Assembly: GCA_027704905.1 (NCBI GenBank)
Contig: CM051019.1
Coordinates: 24,527,695 to 24,591,694, forward strand
Length of the DNA stretch: 64,000 nucleotides
Origin: Muraenolepis orangiensis
Taxonomy: Eukaryota; Chordata; Actinopteri; Gadiformes; Muraenolepididae
Direction: 5' to 3'
How positions within the stretch are numbered: position 1 is the stretch's first letter; each line of letters opens with the position of its first letter. Below, piece after piece: positions 11,641 through 23,684 of the stretch. The translations under genes were made by a program, and so were the position numbers. The notes below the pieces were generated by a model. The model searched no databases and had not been told where the DNA came from. It saw nothing but the letters and a program-made list of their open reading frames with translations.

Positions 11641-11690
11641 CTTTGTGACATTCCTCTTTGTTTTTAAGTTGATCTGTGAGAAAGAGAGCG
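11641..11690 (-). pseudogene. 5' edge of an Ig exon (unit 0), rest lost
   Basis: The bases match the 5' end and 3' splice site of the intact Ig exon at 39843-39895 (CTTTGTGACATTCCTCTTTG, then CTGTGAGAAAGAGAGCG). The remainder of the Ig exon is absent and replaced by the 26-bp minisatellite. Confidence 0.65.
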
Positions 11691-12056
11691 TTCAGCTATG
11701 TAATGGGTAACAATTTACAATATGGGAACATGAATTAGCATGAGTATATTAAAAGTGGTTCTTACCTTTGCATGACTTGGAACTGGACATATCTATCTAT
11801 CTATTTTTCTATGTATGTATATGTCTGTCTCTCGATATGTATCTGTCTGTCTGTCTGTGTGTCTGTCTCTCTATATGTATCTGTGTGTCTGTCTGTCTGT
11901 CTGTCTGTGTGTCTGTCTCTCTATATGTATCTGTCTGTCTGGTAACTCCAACTACTGCTCACTGTGGAGAGAAGGCTTCTTTCAGAGAGAACTCTGTCAC
12001 TTCCTCAAACCTGTACTCTACTCTCTTTTCACACAAGAGTTCATCTGGTAGAGACA

Positions 12057-12114
<58 letters not shown>

Positions 12115-12125
12115 CACACTCACAC
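11691..12125. repeat. Receptor-array intron block with TCTG/TATC and (AC)n tracts
   Basis: TCTG/TCTC-rich simple repeats (11790-11940), a unique 110-bp core (11941-12055) and (AC)n (12059-12111) recur in the same order at 24700-25202 and 39990-40340. The ORFs crossing them are simple-repeat artefacts. Confidence 0.85.
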
Positions 12126-12301
12126 TCACACACACACTCAGGGGTTCCCAAACTTTTCAGGCCGCGACCCCCAAAATAACAGTGCTAGAGACTGGCGAGG
12201 GGGGGGGGACACGATCGCGATTCAGAATTCCTTTATTTGTCTACCTTACATATTAAACAGACTTACATAATAAAAATATCTATGTACACGTTATTATTAA
12301 C

Positions 12302-12333
<32 letters not shown>

Positions 12334-12610
12334 AAATTAGATTAAATTAGATTAGATTCAAATGTTAACATAATTGAACTCATGTTTACAGTAAAACTGA
12401 ACAATGTGGGATGATTTCATCCTACGTTTGTTGGTGATAGATGTTAGATCATCAGGTTTCAAACACACGTTCCTTGACCACTAGGACTTCCACTACCAAG
12501 TCATATCAGAGGAACAGTGGATTGATAAAGACCACATTTTGAAACACGGCTCCGCAAGACAGAAATGAAATCCTGTACCAAGCACAACTGTACCTTTCGG
12601 TACAGGTATT
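12126..12610 (-). pseudogene. Short fish repeat, then rearranged stalk-exon relic
   Basis: 12128-12180 matches the terminal type of a common fish short DNA repeat (GGGGTTCCCAAACTTTTCAG). 12360-12555 matches the receptor stalk-exon neighbourhood at 23940-24140 and 38830-39030. The exon itself is destroyed: at 12571-12606 it is replaced by a small inverted arrangement of CCTGTACC and GGTACAGG. Confidence 0.5.
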
Positions 12611-13795
12611 GTACTATTATATCTTTAATATTTAAATGTAGAAAATAATGGGAATCGGGTAGGAGGGAAAAAAACAACATTCTGGTATATTTATATCATT
12701 TATTGGACAATTCAAATAACTCAAAACTAAAATAATAAAACCAATATATCAATATCTTAAATGTGTACATACATAGAAGAACAGAGAGTAGGTATTATGC
12801 ACAACAGGAAGAAAACGGTAAAAGAATGTTGCATGAACTGCAACATTACTAGAAGTAAGTCTATTAATGGAATCATGATGGTCATTACAAGCTATAACGA
12901 CTTATTATTACATGAATTAATCTCACTGAATAAGGTACGATCTCTTGTTGATTGTTCTGTTGATCTTGTTTCATATATTCTATGCTTGGTCTGTGGCGCC
13001 CTCTAAAGGACAAAACATGAACTGATTTGAAAAGCATGTTTCCCATCATTTACATTTAGAGCACGTGTTCAGCAACTATCGTCTGGTGAACGCTGTATTA
13101 ATAACACATTATAGATTACACTGTTCACTACTGAGTGTAGGCCTAGGCCTACTGCTGGCTGCCTTTAAGCAATACAAAGGAACACTAAGTTGGTTGCGTT
13201 GCATCTGAACGCCACACAACAACAAGCTAGCTCTGACCACTTCAATCTGCTGTCATCACGCAGCCTCCACACGTTTGTCATTTCACCAGTCGGTGGACGG
13301 AGACAAAATGGACGCCGGCATCCGCCATGTCCCTGACACATGTGGGAGGGCCCCTGGTGTTTCTAATACATGTGGGAGGGCCCCTGGTGTATCTAATACA
13401 TGAGGGAGGGCCCCTGGTGTTTCCTTCACATGTGGGACGGGCCCTGGAGTTCTCGTAGATGTCCGCTTGGCCGGATTCACCAGGGCCCGCTTGCTCCTGA
13501 CGTGGTGGAAAACACAAGTTAAACGTGAGACGTATGACAAAACAATCACCTTTCTATCAGCAGTTACACACAACCAGCGTAGACCTTGTTCACCCAGCGG
13601 CCATATTGGTAGACCCTTCTAGAACCTTTGGAAACCGTAACGAGTGGATGCATTCTTTTGTTGTGGTTCTCTGGTCAGTTTCCCCACCCAGGCAGCAGTT
13701 ATGGTACAGTTGTACGGTTGTCATGGTTTCCCTGAAGAGTCCTAGAAGGCTTCACACTCAACAAACCAATATGGCCGCTGGGTGGATGAGGGGTA
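12611..13795. other. Receptor-array spacer with 30-bp minisatellite
   Basis: The segment is homologous to 26980-28095. It contains a 30-bp minisatellite at about 13319-13445 (GGGAGGGCCCCTGGTGTTTC type). The unit is a multiple of three, so several frames appear open there. I see no exon. Confidence 0.7.
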
Positions 13796-14015
13796 GGCTG
13801 TGTCCTAAATCCTTCCCTCCTTCCCTACTCCCTCTCTTGTAGTTCAATGTAGAGGACTATATAGTGAATTTCTTCCCTCATTCCCTTCTCACTCTCTAGT
13901 ACTTCAATGGAGAGGTAGTGGAGAGTATAGTATAGTACTATATATATTGCATATGTATATACTACTCACTATCTCATGCACTAGATGTGAGTAGGGAGTG
14001 GTTTGGGACACAGCC
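13795..14015. mobile_element. Short inverted-terminal DNA element (MITE-like)
   Basis: The ends are GGCTGTGTCC and GGACACAGCC, exact inverses, with more loosely inverted CCCTACTCCC/GGGAGTAGG-type sequence inside. Homologous copies lie at 28096-28988 and, degraded, at 63048-63359. It has no coding capacity. A hAT relationship is plausible, but no clear target-site duplication was found. Confidence 0.6.
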
Positions 14016-14088
14016 ATTGGGCCCAGCGGGAGGGACTGGCGTTGTGTGGACATGCGGTGGTGGGGTCACGTGAAGGCAGAAGGTTTAC

Positions 14089-14140
14089 CTGTGCTGAGCC
14101 TACTGGCCCCTGCTCACCCCACTGGACCACAGAGGGGCCC
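14089..14140 (-). pseudogene. Putative tail-exon remnant of receptor unit 1
   Basis: These 52 bases match the 3' part of the candidate exon at 29062-29151, including the donor (CACAG then GTAAAC). The 5' 38 bases and the acceptor are deleted; the sequence jumps from AGGGGCCC to AATAATAACA. Unit 1 cannot therefore splice this exon. Confidence 0.6.
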
Positions 14141-14860
14141 AATAATAACATTATTGCTCACATCCAGGCTTAGTCAATACAGTCACCCAGTTACTACAAG
14201 TTACACATACACGGCAATTAGCATGAATACGTCATTAACTACTAACCACTGAACACCACTTGTGCATTGGTTTACGTTAGAGGACTGAACTCTAGTGGTT
14301 AAACACTATGGCATGTGTGACCTCTGATTGGCTGATAATAGTGACTCCGGTCACCTGCTGATGAAGCCTGGATGTGACGCACCTGTCCTCCGCTTCATAG
14401 AAACTGAATTAAACAGGAGGACAGGGGAGCCGGCAGCACTGAGGTAAGACCTGAACACATTGGTTTGAAGGCCGTGTGGAGGGCGGTGGGTTCTCCTTTA
14501 ATACAGAAGGCAGCTCTGCTAGCGTTGATGTGCTCCGTGTGGATGGTTTTAATTATATTCTCTACACTACGGAGCAACACAGTAAACAGACAACAGACAT
14601 CCAGTCCCCCGGACCACCAATACAATCAATCTTTAAACTCACAATGCACTCTTCAGCAGCCATCTTGTTTCCTGGTGAAGGGGAAAACACAGTGTTTCAA
14701 TGGCGATATAGAGGTGTGGGGGTGGGGGGGGGGGGGTAGATGTAAACGTGGTCAAATTCAAGTGAACTTTATTTGCAACGCCCTTAATCACAGTTACAGT
14801 CTCAAGGGGCTTCACAGGCCCCTCCCCCAAAGGCCTGAACTTTAGGACCAGGACACACTC
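14141..14860. other. Receptor-array spacer, paralogue of 29256-30590
   Basis: The block aligns with 29256-30590 but lacks the hAT-like insertion found there (29396-29997), giving an empty site at CTCTAGTG near 14291. It holds an exon-like block at 14413-14443 (see the matching block at 30119-30149). Confidence 0.7.
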
Positions 14861-14865
14861 CTCAT

Positions 14866-15041
14866 TAAATAAGAACGATTCCATTTGTTCCATCCAGTTT
14901 AATAAAGGACTATGACAATATACAAACAAGTCTCGGACGACTGCGGGTGTATTTACAAATAGCGTCTCAGCTTCCTGTTCCGGTCGCTGCGCTACTGTGC
15001 AGGGCCGTCTATTATAGAGGCGCTGTATAGCATATTCTCTA
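14866..15041 (-). repeat. 3' LTR of the Ty3-type element
   Basis: The 176-bp LTR differs from its partner at 19660-19836 by only a few bases. On the element strand it starts TAGAGAATATGC and ends CGTTCTTATTTA, so the termini are not the usual TG...CA. Confidence 0.85.
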
Positions 15042-16815
15042 TCTCCCCCAGAGTCTTTAACATACCAATGTGTAAAGGCTGAGAAAAAATATAAATAACC
15101 AAACACACAAAAATGTGAATAAATGCCTGTATAACCCACCCACTGCTGGCGTACCTCCACAACACTGCCTGTCCTGTCCCATTTGTTGGGGTAGGGCCCT
15201 GTCTGGTTCTGTACACGGACCATGTCCCCTACCATGAGTGGCGGGAGGCGTTTTGTGTGCTCCGCCCAGGCATCAGCTGTGCGGATGTGGCGTTTGCGGA
15301 GAGCCTCCTCCCTTGCCGTCAGTGTCTCACGCCAGGTCTCGTGTGGTCTGTACTTCCCAGGTACAACCGGGATGAAGTCACGTATCGGGCGGCCGAAGAC
15401 ACACATTGCCGGAGATATCTTTGTGTCAGGGTCAGGTGTGTTACGATATTGCAGGATCGCTCTCTGCACAGCATCTGTGTCAAGCTCCCCCTTTGGGCCG
15501 GTGTTGTCGGTGATAAGGCGTTTCATTGTCTTCACCCCAATCTCAGCGCGGCAGTTGCTGTGGGGGAAGGCCACAGACGAGAGGCGGTGGTGTACGCCCC
15601 ATCTGTATAGAAATGACCTGGTCTCAGTGGAGGTGAACTCTGGGCCCCCGTCCGATGTGAGCTCTTCTGGCGTCCCGTACGTCACGAAGGCCCGACGTAG
15701 GTGATTTATGAGGCCGGCTGCCCCCCCCGTCGACTTCGAGATGATCGGCCAGTTTGAGTACCGGTCCACCGTCACGAGGTAGTGCACGCCCCTGTGCATA
15801 AAGAAGTCCGAACACACCGCCTGAAAGGGGTAAACAGCTGGGATAGGCGGGGTTGGCGGCGCTCCAGGCTGTGAAGGTGCCATCTGGTGGCAGTGCTCGC
15901 AGTTCCTCCGAGTGGCGCTGATGTCAGCCGACATGCCTGGCCAGAACACGGAGGATTCTGCGCGGGCGGTCATCATCGATACGCCCTGGTGGGCAGCGCT
16001 CAGCACTTCTCTGCGGAGTGAGGGTGGTATAATTACTCTGTCCTTGTACAGGACCACCCCGTCAGTTGATGTGATGTTCTCATGGTACTGGTGGAAGTCA
16101 CGGATCGTCTTCGGCATCTCGAACTTCGAGTTGGGGATGCCGTCCGTCGCCATTTCCTCCAGAGTGCGCATCTCACCGTCGCTGCTGGTGGCCTCCCTGA
16201 CGCGATCCCATGTCACTGACCGCAATGATTCGAGGCCCGCAGCGCACCATGCCAGGTCGTCCTCCTCAGTGTCGTCGTCATTCCCTGGCTCGGTCTGGCG
16301 TAGGAAAGACAGTACATCAGTGTGCGTACTGGGTGGGAGGTGGGCCACTACGGCGTTGTCATCCGGAAGGTCCATAAGTGATGGCCGTGTGGTGCCAACC
16401 GGCCTACGTGACATGGCATCCGCCGCCTTGTTCCTCATGCCCGGGACATGCACGATGCGGAAGCGATAACGCAAGGTCTTCTCCTTGAGGTTCCGCAGGC
16501 GGGGGTTCGGTATGTCATCGAGCGCCCGGTCTGCAAGGAGTCTCAGCAGCGGCTTATGGTCTACCGCTACGATCAAGTCCTCGCATCCCAACACAAAGTA
16601 GCGTGCCTTGTCCAATGCGTCCGCGACCGCGAGAGCCTCGCCCTCTATGGGCGTGTATCTGGACTCCGCCGCATGCGTGAATCTGCTGCCAACCAGGGTT
16701 ATTTTCCAACCATCGGTGCAGCAGAAGGGTCTGACTGGCGTACATCGGCAGTGTTTCTGGAATAACCAGAATCCAATGCCCTCCTTTGACCAGTCCGTGG
16801 CGATACAACTCCGTG
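15042..16815 (-). pseudogene. Ty3-type RNase H and integrase
   Basis: The minus-strand frame begins in a degenerate stretch at about 16815, where the preceding RT frame is lost. RNase H motifs follow: TDWSKEGIGFWL, EGEALAVADAL, VAVDHKPL, and a C-terminal RNKAADAMSRR. The integrase has an HHCC-like zinc domain (EHCHQMAP), then the DDE core: Asp in CSDFF, Asp in TSDGGPEF and Glu in CRAEIGVK. The frame then runs through the end of coding into the 3' LTR. Compared with related elements, the stretch between the RT thumb and RNase H is too short, so I infer a small deletion plus a frameshift near 16800. Confidence 0.82.
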
Positions 16816-18116
16816 GACCACTCGAAGCGTTCTCCACTCTTCAGGAGCTTCCGGAATGGCTGCATACGCTCGGCCATGCTGAAGGCGTAGGCCACCTGGT
16901 TGACCAGCCCGAACCACGATCTGATGTCCGTGACGTTACGTGGTTGTGGGAAGTCGTGTATCGCCTCCAGGTAGCGACTGCACGGTCGCACGTCAGTCAT
17001 GGTGATTGTGAAGCCTGCGAAGTCCACCGTGGGTGCGCTAAAGACGAACTTCTCCGGGTTGAGGGTTATTCCATTCCGGCCGCATATGTCCAGCCATTGG
17101 ACCGCCTGGAAGTAGCTCTCCGCGATCGTGTCTGACCATAGTAGCGTGTCGTCTATGCACTTAGTTTTGTTGCCTATGTCCGCGACAACCTCGTCGTACC
17201 GTCGCGAGTAACCGTCCCCCGATGCCATGTACCCCTGTGGGGCCGACAGGTACCGGTAGCGCCCCCATGGAGTTATGAACGTTGTCTTGTGGCGATCGTC
17301 CTTGTGTAGTGGGACGCTGTGGTAACCGTTCCAGGCATCGAACACAGTCTTGAGTTTCCCGTTAGGCACACATCTCGCTTGGTGGAATGGAGATTGGGTG
17401 TGGTGGGTCTCACGGAGTGCATACCTGTTCAGGGCCTGGAAGTCGACAGTGCGTCGTGGTTTGCCTGTCTTCCTCGCGCAGATCACCATGCGATGACACC
17501 ACGTCACCGGTGTACCGATAGGTACTTCCTCCAACACGCCGAGGCGGACGTCCTGGTCGAGGCCTGCCTTTACCTCCTCTTGCCAGTGTAGGGCCACGGG
17601 AATGGGGGTGTGACAGGCAACCGGTGTTGCATCCTCATTAAGCATGAGGCGGAGTGGTGGGCCGGTCATTTTCGGTTGTGTCTGGTGGGGGCACGTATTA
17701 AATGTGCTCTGGGCGTACAGTTTTAATAAGTGTCTCCGTAAAGCCTTCCTGTTAGCCTCGATCATGGGGAGCGTGGTCGGCCTGGTCGGCGGCTCTGCAC
17801 GCCGTGGGCAGTCACACACTTCTGAGGTTGCCAGATTCACCTCCCCGAGTGTTGGGAACTGGGCGGAGATCATTCCCAGGTCCACGCAGGCTGCGCGGGA
17901 GAGAAATATGCGGTCTGAAGTGTCCGTCACATACGCGATTTGGCGCGTCTCCAACCTTCGAGCGTCACCACTGTTGCCGGCGAATCTGACTACCGCAGCT
18001 CCGAGGATCCGAATTCCCTTATTGTTCGCAGCCTTCATGGTCATGGATACGGGAATGAGGTCCTCTGTGCTTAGGCCCATTTGTTGAGCGACTTTAATGC
18101 CGATCAGGCAGCTTTG
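16815..18116 (-). pseudogene. Ty3-type protease remainder and reverse transcriptase
   Basis: The frame continues the protease after the stop at 18117. The RT blocks are visible: RMVICARKTGKPRRTVDFQA (block 2), the FDAWNGYHSVPL catalytic block, TTFITPWGRYRY, and CIDDTLLWSD in place of the usual YxDD. Both catalytic aspartates are kept. The thumb region ends at FEW, where the frame is lost near 16800. Confidence 0.82.
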
Positions 18117-19312
18117 TCATCCCGTATCGGCCATGGCAGGCAGGGATACTGCACGGGTGCGTTTGAGGAGGTCAAAACCCAGAGCCTTGTAATCCTCGTG
18201 CTCGGTGGTGAGAGTGAGGTTGACGTATGGCTGTGGGCTGGACGCACGTTTCATCCACTTGTCGCACATGTCATCGTACAAATGGTGAGCGAGGGGAAGT
18301 GTGCGTAACTCGCCATCTGCGCTGACTGTGCATAGCTCAACGAAGGCTGCTGTCTGCTCGTCACACGTCCAGTCGGTCTCCTCGGGTGGGGGCCTAGTCG
18401 ATCGGCCACCAAGGCAGGCCCTCTCGAGGTGATTCTGGCGGCCACACTTCCGACACTTTTTACCGTATGCGGGGCACTCGGCACGTCTGGCGTGCCACTG
18501 GGGTGTTTTGCCGTGGCCCACCTCGCCACAGTGGATGCATACCCCTTCGGGCTTGGCCTTTGGTTTCTCTAGCCTGGCTCCTCCTCTGGCGCGGGTGTCC
18601 TGTTGTCTCCCCCGACGGTACAAACTGCTGACCGTGTCCGCGCTCTGAGGGTCGAGTAGGCGCGATGCCGAGCACTTTCCAGACTCCTTAGCCTCGATAT
18701 ACTCGATCATGTCCTTCAGTGGCATGTTCTGGTTCTTCTCACCGAGCAGGTCGAGCTGTATTTCCGAGTCTGCGATGCCACGGGCAATCACATCGCGTAG
18801 GATCTCCTCCGTGAAGTCGTTGACTCGGTCGCACCCTGTCCTAGTGCATCTCATCTGGTACTTGCACGTGTCCGCCTGCCCCTTGATGCGGGCGTGGAAC
18901 GACCGGATGGGCTCTTCATATCCCTGCCGCATGTTAAACAGGGCTGCCCGAGCTACCATGGTGTTCTCTGCGCGAACGGCGAGTGCCTTCATGGCAGCGA
19001 GAACGTCTTCCTCATCGTTGCCCGCTAGGCTCCTGCCCGCCGCACGTGTGAGGTCCCAAGCCCGACCAGCTTGGTGCCTGTCTTGTACTCACCCCAGCGG
19101 GTTACAAAGTATGACCAGGCCTCGCCCGTTCCGGCCAGTGCTATGGAGGGACGCTTTAGCTTGTCCATTTTAGCATTTGCGCCCGGCGCCCTGGGGGCTG
19201 CGACATGTACAGTGGCGTGTACACTTAACATGGCTGCCACCACTGCCGCCGCTGCATGCTCAGCTACATAGTCACAACCCTCAATAGGGCACTCTGCACT
19301 TATAAGCACCAT
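18117..19312 (-). pseudogene. Ty3-type Gag with N-terminal C2H2-like finger
   Basis: Read from Met at 19312, the N-terminus has a Cys-x4-Cys ... His-x3-His pattern (residues about 9-35) like a C2H2 finger, then a Gag core. The frame breaks near 19025 and resumes to 18117. Two C-terminal Cys/His zinc knuckles lie at about 18410-18540 (CIHCGEVGHG and CRKCGRQNH). The segment ends with the protease motif ADTG followed directly by a TGA stop at 18115-18117, exactly in the active-site region. Gag packages element RNA. Confidence 0.8.
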
Positions 19313-19659
19313 TGACAGTTATTTGGATGAATAATTATAATAGCTTGCTTCCAATGTGTAAAAAAATTACTTCAGACTACAGCTGTAGCTCCAACAAAAA
19401 ATCCCTTTTAGCATCTTCCATTGTAGAGCTAATAATAAAAGTCCACTATAATCCAATGAAATTATCCTGTACATGAAAGTAAAAAATCCATACCAATTGT
19501 CGACGTTAACAGTGTCCTGGTCCTTTAAATCGACAAGGTGCCGTGTTTGCCGACGGCTCCGTCGACTATCCGACTTTCTCCGTGGTCTGTTTGCACACCT
19601 CGTCGTCCTCCTCCGATCCACTGATCATATCCGTTGGGTTACATCCAGATGTTTGTATA

Positions 19660-19836
19660 TAAATAAGAACGATTCCATTTGTTCCATCCAGTTTAATAAA
19701 CAAACTATGACAATATACAAACAAGTCTCGGACGACTGCGGGTGTATTTACAAATAGCGTCTCAGCTTCCTGTTCCGGTCGCTGCGCTACTGTGCAGGGC
19801 CGTCTCTTATAGAGGCGCTGTATAGCATATTCTCTA
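19660..19836 (-). repeat. 5' LTR of the Ty3-type element
   Basis: The 177-bp partner of 14866-15041. Its outer edge abuts CTCAT, the target-site duplication. Confidence 0.85.
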
Positions 19837-19841
19837 CTCAT

Positions 19842-20464
<623 letters not shown>

Positions 20465-22447
20465 CAGTTTTTTTCAATTGCTAACACGCATTGTTCACTA
20501 CAGAAGTCACTTTTTCAAAACTCTTAACACAGTCTCCATACCAACACGCATCTTGGCCAAACAGTTAATCTCACTTCCAAAACTCACTCAAACCACCAAA
20601 ACACTTCATACTTGTCTCAAAATAGGTTTGTTCGTCCATAACACTAGCAACAGTTCTCACTCAGAAAGCATACATTGTCATTCATATCACACGGACCTAC
20701 AAAACACTAACAACAGGGAGCATTACATAAATGATGAACTTTTATCTTTGAATGATGTTTTTACGTAATTTTAGAATACGATCTTAACACATTGTTGAGT
20801 GTACTGAATGATTGTATATTGTAACAAGAATGAATCAGCAATGCAACAATTTGCTTCAGTTACATTTTTTAATTTTTATGTCTTTACATAGTTATTTACA
20901 GTACTTTATGCATCACATTCACTCCCTGTCTTCTGCATTTGGCCACATGTTTTCATCCACATCACACCTTATATCCTCTCTAGCAATGCACCTTGGGAAG
21001 AATCTCTTTGAGTGTCTGATCCAACCCTGGCAGGCTTCAGGAGAAACATCTCCACACCCTGCATTCATTGCATCCAGCAAGGACAGCTGGTCATGTGGGG
21101 AGTGGTCATACACTTTCCACCTCCACGCGGAGAAAAACTCTTCTATGGGGTTCAGGAAGGGGGAGTATGGAGGCAAGAAAAGGGTGGACATCCTGGGATG
21201 TGCAGCGAACCAGTCAGTGACTGCATTAGAGTGGTGGAACGCCACATTATCCCACACAACAACAAATGTATTCCTTGCCCTTGGACCTCTCGCACCTACT
21301 GGCACAAGGTGATTATGGAGGTCGTCTAAGAAAGAAATTAGCCTCTCTGTATTATAGGGTCCTATCAGAGGTTTGTGCAAAAGCAAGCCATCACTGGAGA
21401 GGGCTGCACACATGGTTAGATTTGCTCCTCTCTGGCCTGGAACATTCACAGTGGCCCGCTGCCCAATGACATTTCTTCCTCTCCGTCTCGTTTTTGCCAG
21501 GTTACAGTAAATCCAGCTTCATCCACAAAGATAAATAAATTTGGTCTGGCCTCAATCTCCATTACCGTCTAAAATGAAATAAAACCACCGTTTTAGTACA
21601 GCACGTTATGCATAGCTATGTATGTATTCTGCTTAGTTTTTGATCAAACATCTGACCTGGACATATTGATAACGGATCTCTTTTACCCGCTCTCCATTCC
21701 TTTCAAACGGTACAGTGTATAACTGCTTCATCCTTACCTTATGTTTATCCAGGACTCTGGCAATTATTGTAATGCTGACCGTGTTGACATTGGCAAAAGT
21801 CACATTGTCTGCCAGCACTCGGTCCCCAATGGGTCTAAGTTTACAGTAATAGCATTGTTAGCAATGACCATATCAATGATGGCAGTCTCCTGGGCATCTG
21901 AAAAAATGCGGCCTCTCCCTCCTGTAGGAGGCAACCTTTGAATCCTACATATAGTAATACACAGTAAAACACAAAACAATCAATAGAATTGAAAAATTTA
22001 GGAGATATAAAATATAAACATAGTGTACTGTACTGTGACATGTAGTGTAGTGAGCTGTGTTTGGAATTATTTCATTTTATTGTCAATATTTTTATATTAC
22101 AATATAATATATTATCTATTTCCATAGATTTCAATGTGGCTGCAGCAGAAATTGCCTTTTTTTCCCATCATTCTGTTTTGATTGTGTTTTTAACTGTTTT
22201 GAACAAAGTGTGTTAGCATTTGAAAAATGTGCTGCAAAAGTGTAGTGTTTTGGAGGCTGTAGACTCTGACTGAGAAAGGAGTTCATGAGTTTTGGTAACT
22301 GTAGTCATTGAATGCATTTTGTGTGAAAGCAATGAAAAAAGAACCACAGTTTCGACCGCATAGACTTCTGTTTCGCTGACTGTGTGAAGAGTTTTGAAAA
22401 AGTGACTTCTGTAGTGAACAATGCGTGTTAGCAATTGAAAAAAACTG
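20465..22447 (-). mobile_element. Tc1/mariner-type DNA transposon with TA target duplication
   Basis: The terminal inverted repeats are about 67 bp with one mismatch (outer end CAGTTTTTTTCAATTGC) and are flanked by TA on both sides (20463-20464, 22448-22449). The paralogous spacer at about 31160 lacks the element. The 1983-bp element holds a transposase on the minus strand that is interrupted by an intron-like gap and by frameshifts. Confidence 0.9.
20919..21950 (-). pseudogene. Tc1/mariner-type transposase, split and frameshifted
   Basis: An N-terminal part (about 21950-21657) has the helix-rich DNA-binding region and a frameshift near 21840. A GT...AG gap of 88 bp (21569-21656) separates it from the catalytic part. 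There the first Asp lies in FVDEAGF, the second in VVWDNVAFHH and the Glu in FLNPIEEFF. I count 35 residues between the second Asp and the first Glu. An apparent 5-nt insertion near 21510 shifts the frame just after the first Asp. The C-terminal 176 codons (21449-20919) are open. The enzyme would cut and paste the element. Confidence 0.8.
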
Positions 22448-22449
22448 TA

Positions 22450-22704
22450 TTATAATTATATTATTATTATTATTATTATTGTTGTTCTTTCATTTCCCCT
22501 TTATAATTCAAATTATTTTTTATTATTATTATTATTATTATTATTTTTAATTATTATTATTGTTCTTTTGCTTCCCTATTATTATTATTAAAATCAAGAT
22601 GGAAGGAACACAGAACGGTGGCCCAACAGGCAGATTGCAGGGCGACTAAACAGTAATCAGACAGACAGAGGCTAACAAGATGGCGGTAGGCGGTCTCTCC
22701 TCAC
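22450..22704. repeat. (TTA)n-rich receptor intron
   Basis: AT-rich ATT/TTA repeats corresponding to 31160-31470, leading into the transmembrane exon. Confidence 0.7.
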
Positions 22705-22812
22705 CTCTCGTCCTCCACCAGCCAACGAGGCGGAGCAGAACCACCAGGGTGAGGACGGAGAAGCCCAGCAGCACCGCCACATGCAGCAGGACCCCAGGTC
22801 CCCACGTCACCG
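22705..22812 (-). CDS. Ig receptor transmembrane exon (unit 1)
   Basis: The 108-nt exon on the minus strand has an acceptor TGATGTGTTGCAG and donor GTGAGGAG. Both flanking introns are phase 1, and the frame is open. It encodes about 35 residues with a strongly hydrophobic helix (LLHVAVLLGFSVLTLVVLL) followed by a basic, Trp-containing stop-transfer edge (RLVGWWRTR). This is a single-pass membrane anchor of an Ig-type receptor. It is almost identical to 31472-31579 (one Ser/Ile difference in the helix). Other exons of unit 1 are broken, so the gene is probably dead. Confidence 0.68.
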
Positions 22813-22984
22813 CTGCAACACATCAGTCACAACATCTCCTGATTGTGAAGTGCGTTGAGGTCAGGCCACGGGTTAGAAAAGCACTTTATTCACTCACAGA
22901 GTCCATTCACCCATTTGTTAACAACCTACAGGGTATCTGTCTGGAACCACAGAAAACTAGAGGTTCCCCCTCAGTAGAGCGCAT

Positions 22985-23235
22985 ATACCTCCGCCCCACC
23001 AAATTGACAAACTGAGTGAGTACTGAATGGGTGTGAGTGGGTGGATGCGTGTGAGTGGATGAATGCGTGTGAGTGGGTGGATGCATGTGAGTGGATGAAT
23101 GCGTGTGAGTGGGTGGATGCGTGTGAGTAGGTGGATGCGTGTGAGTGGGTGGATGCATGTGAGTGGATGAATGCGTGTGAGTGGGTGGATGCGTGTGAGT
23201 AGGTGGATGCGTGTGAGTGGGTGGATGCACGACAT
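22985..23235. repeat. 18-bp minisatellite (GTGAGTGGGTGGATGCGT type)
   Basis: About 14 units, homologous to the much larger arrays at 33955-35713 and 36605-37960. ORFs over it are repeat artefacts. Confidence 0.88.
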
Positions 23236-23684
23236 TATTAAGACACATTCCCATGGCAACTGTGACTCATGCTACCAAAGCTCACCTACATATTGAATTT
23301 ATAAATATTTTATAAAAATCTGTACATTGTCACAATTTACATAAATTGACTAAAAACCTCTTAAATATAAGACAATATTTCTGAACCATTAACATGGATG
23401 TTTTGATGGTGTCTTCATGCACATTTCTAAAACTCTTCCTCTTTTCAGGTAAATGATAACTGAATCTACATCTAATGCAAACTATTTTTGCAGATTTGTT
23501 TCAACTTGTGGTTCATAACGTCCGTCCCCAGTCCCTCTGTGGCTGTCAACCAGAAGTAGGAAGTGTGACCCTCGCCATAGGTCTTACAACACATAACTTG
23601 ATACCACACTGTATCACTGATAGACAGACAGAAAGGTTCCATTTGGAACACAACACAGCCCAAAGCAAGTTAGAGAAGACATAC

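Larger units (their letters stand above)
14861..19841 (-). mobile_element. Ty3-type LTR retrotransposon with 5-bp TSD
   Basis: The LTRs are at 14866-15041 and 19660-19836 (176 and 177 bp), flanked by CTCAT at 14861-14865 and 19837-19841. The paralogous empty site at about 30582-30600 reads CTCCTCATAACAGG, confirming the insertion. Genes run on the minus strand: gag, protease, RT, RNase H, integrase. The tract CTGGGGGAGA next to the left LTR, read on the minus strand, is a fitting polypurine tract. The reading frame is broken in at least three places. Confidence 0.9.

Noticed and set aside
13283..13573. Ala/Pro-rich repeat ORFs at the 30-bp minisatellite (also 27498-28026)
   Set aside because: The unit is ten codons long, so open frames on both strands are expected without selection.
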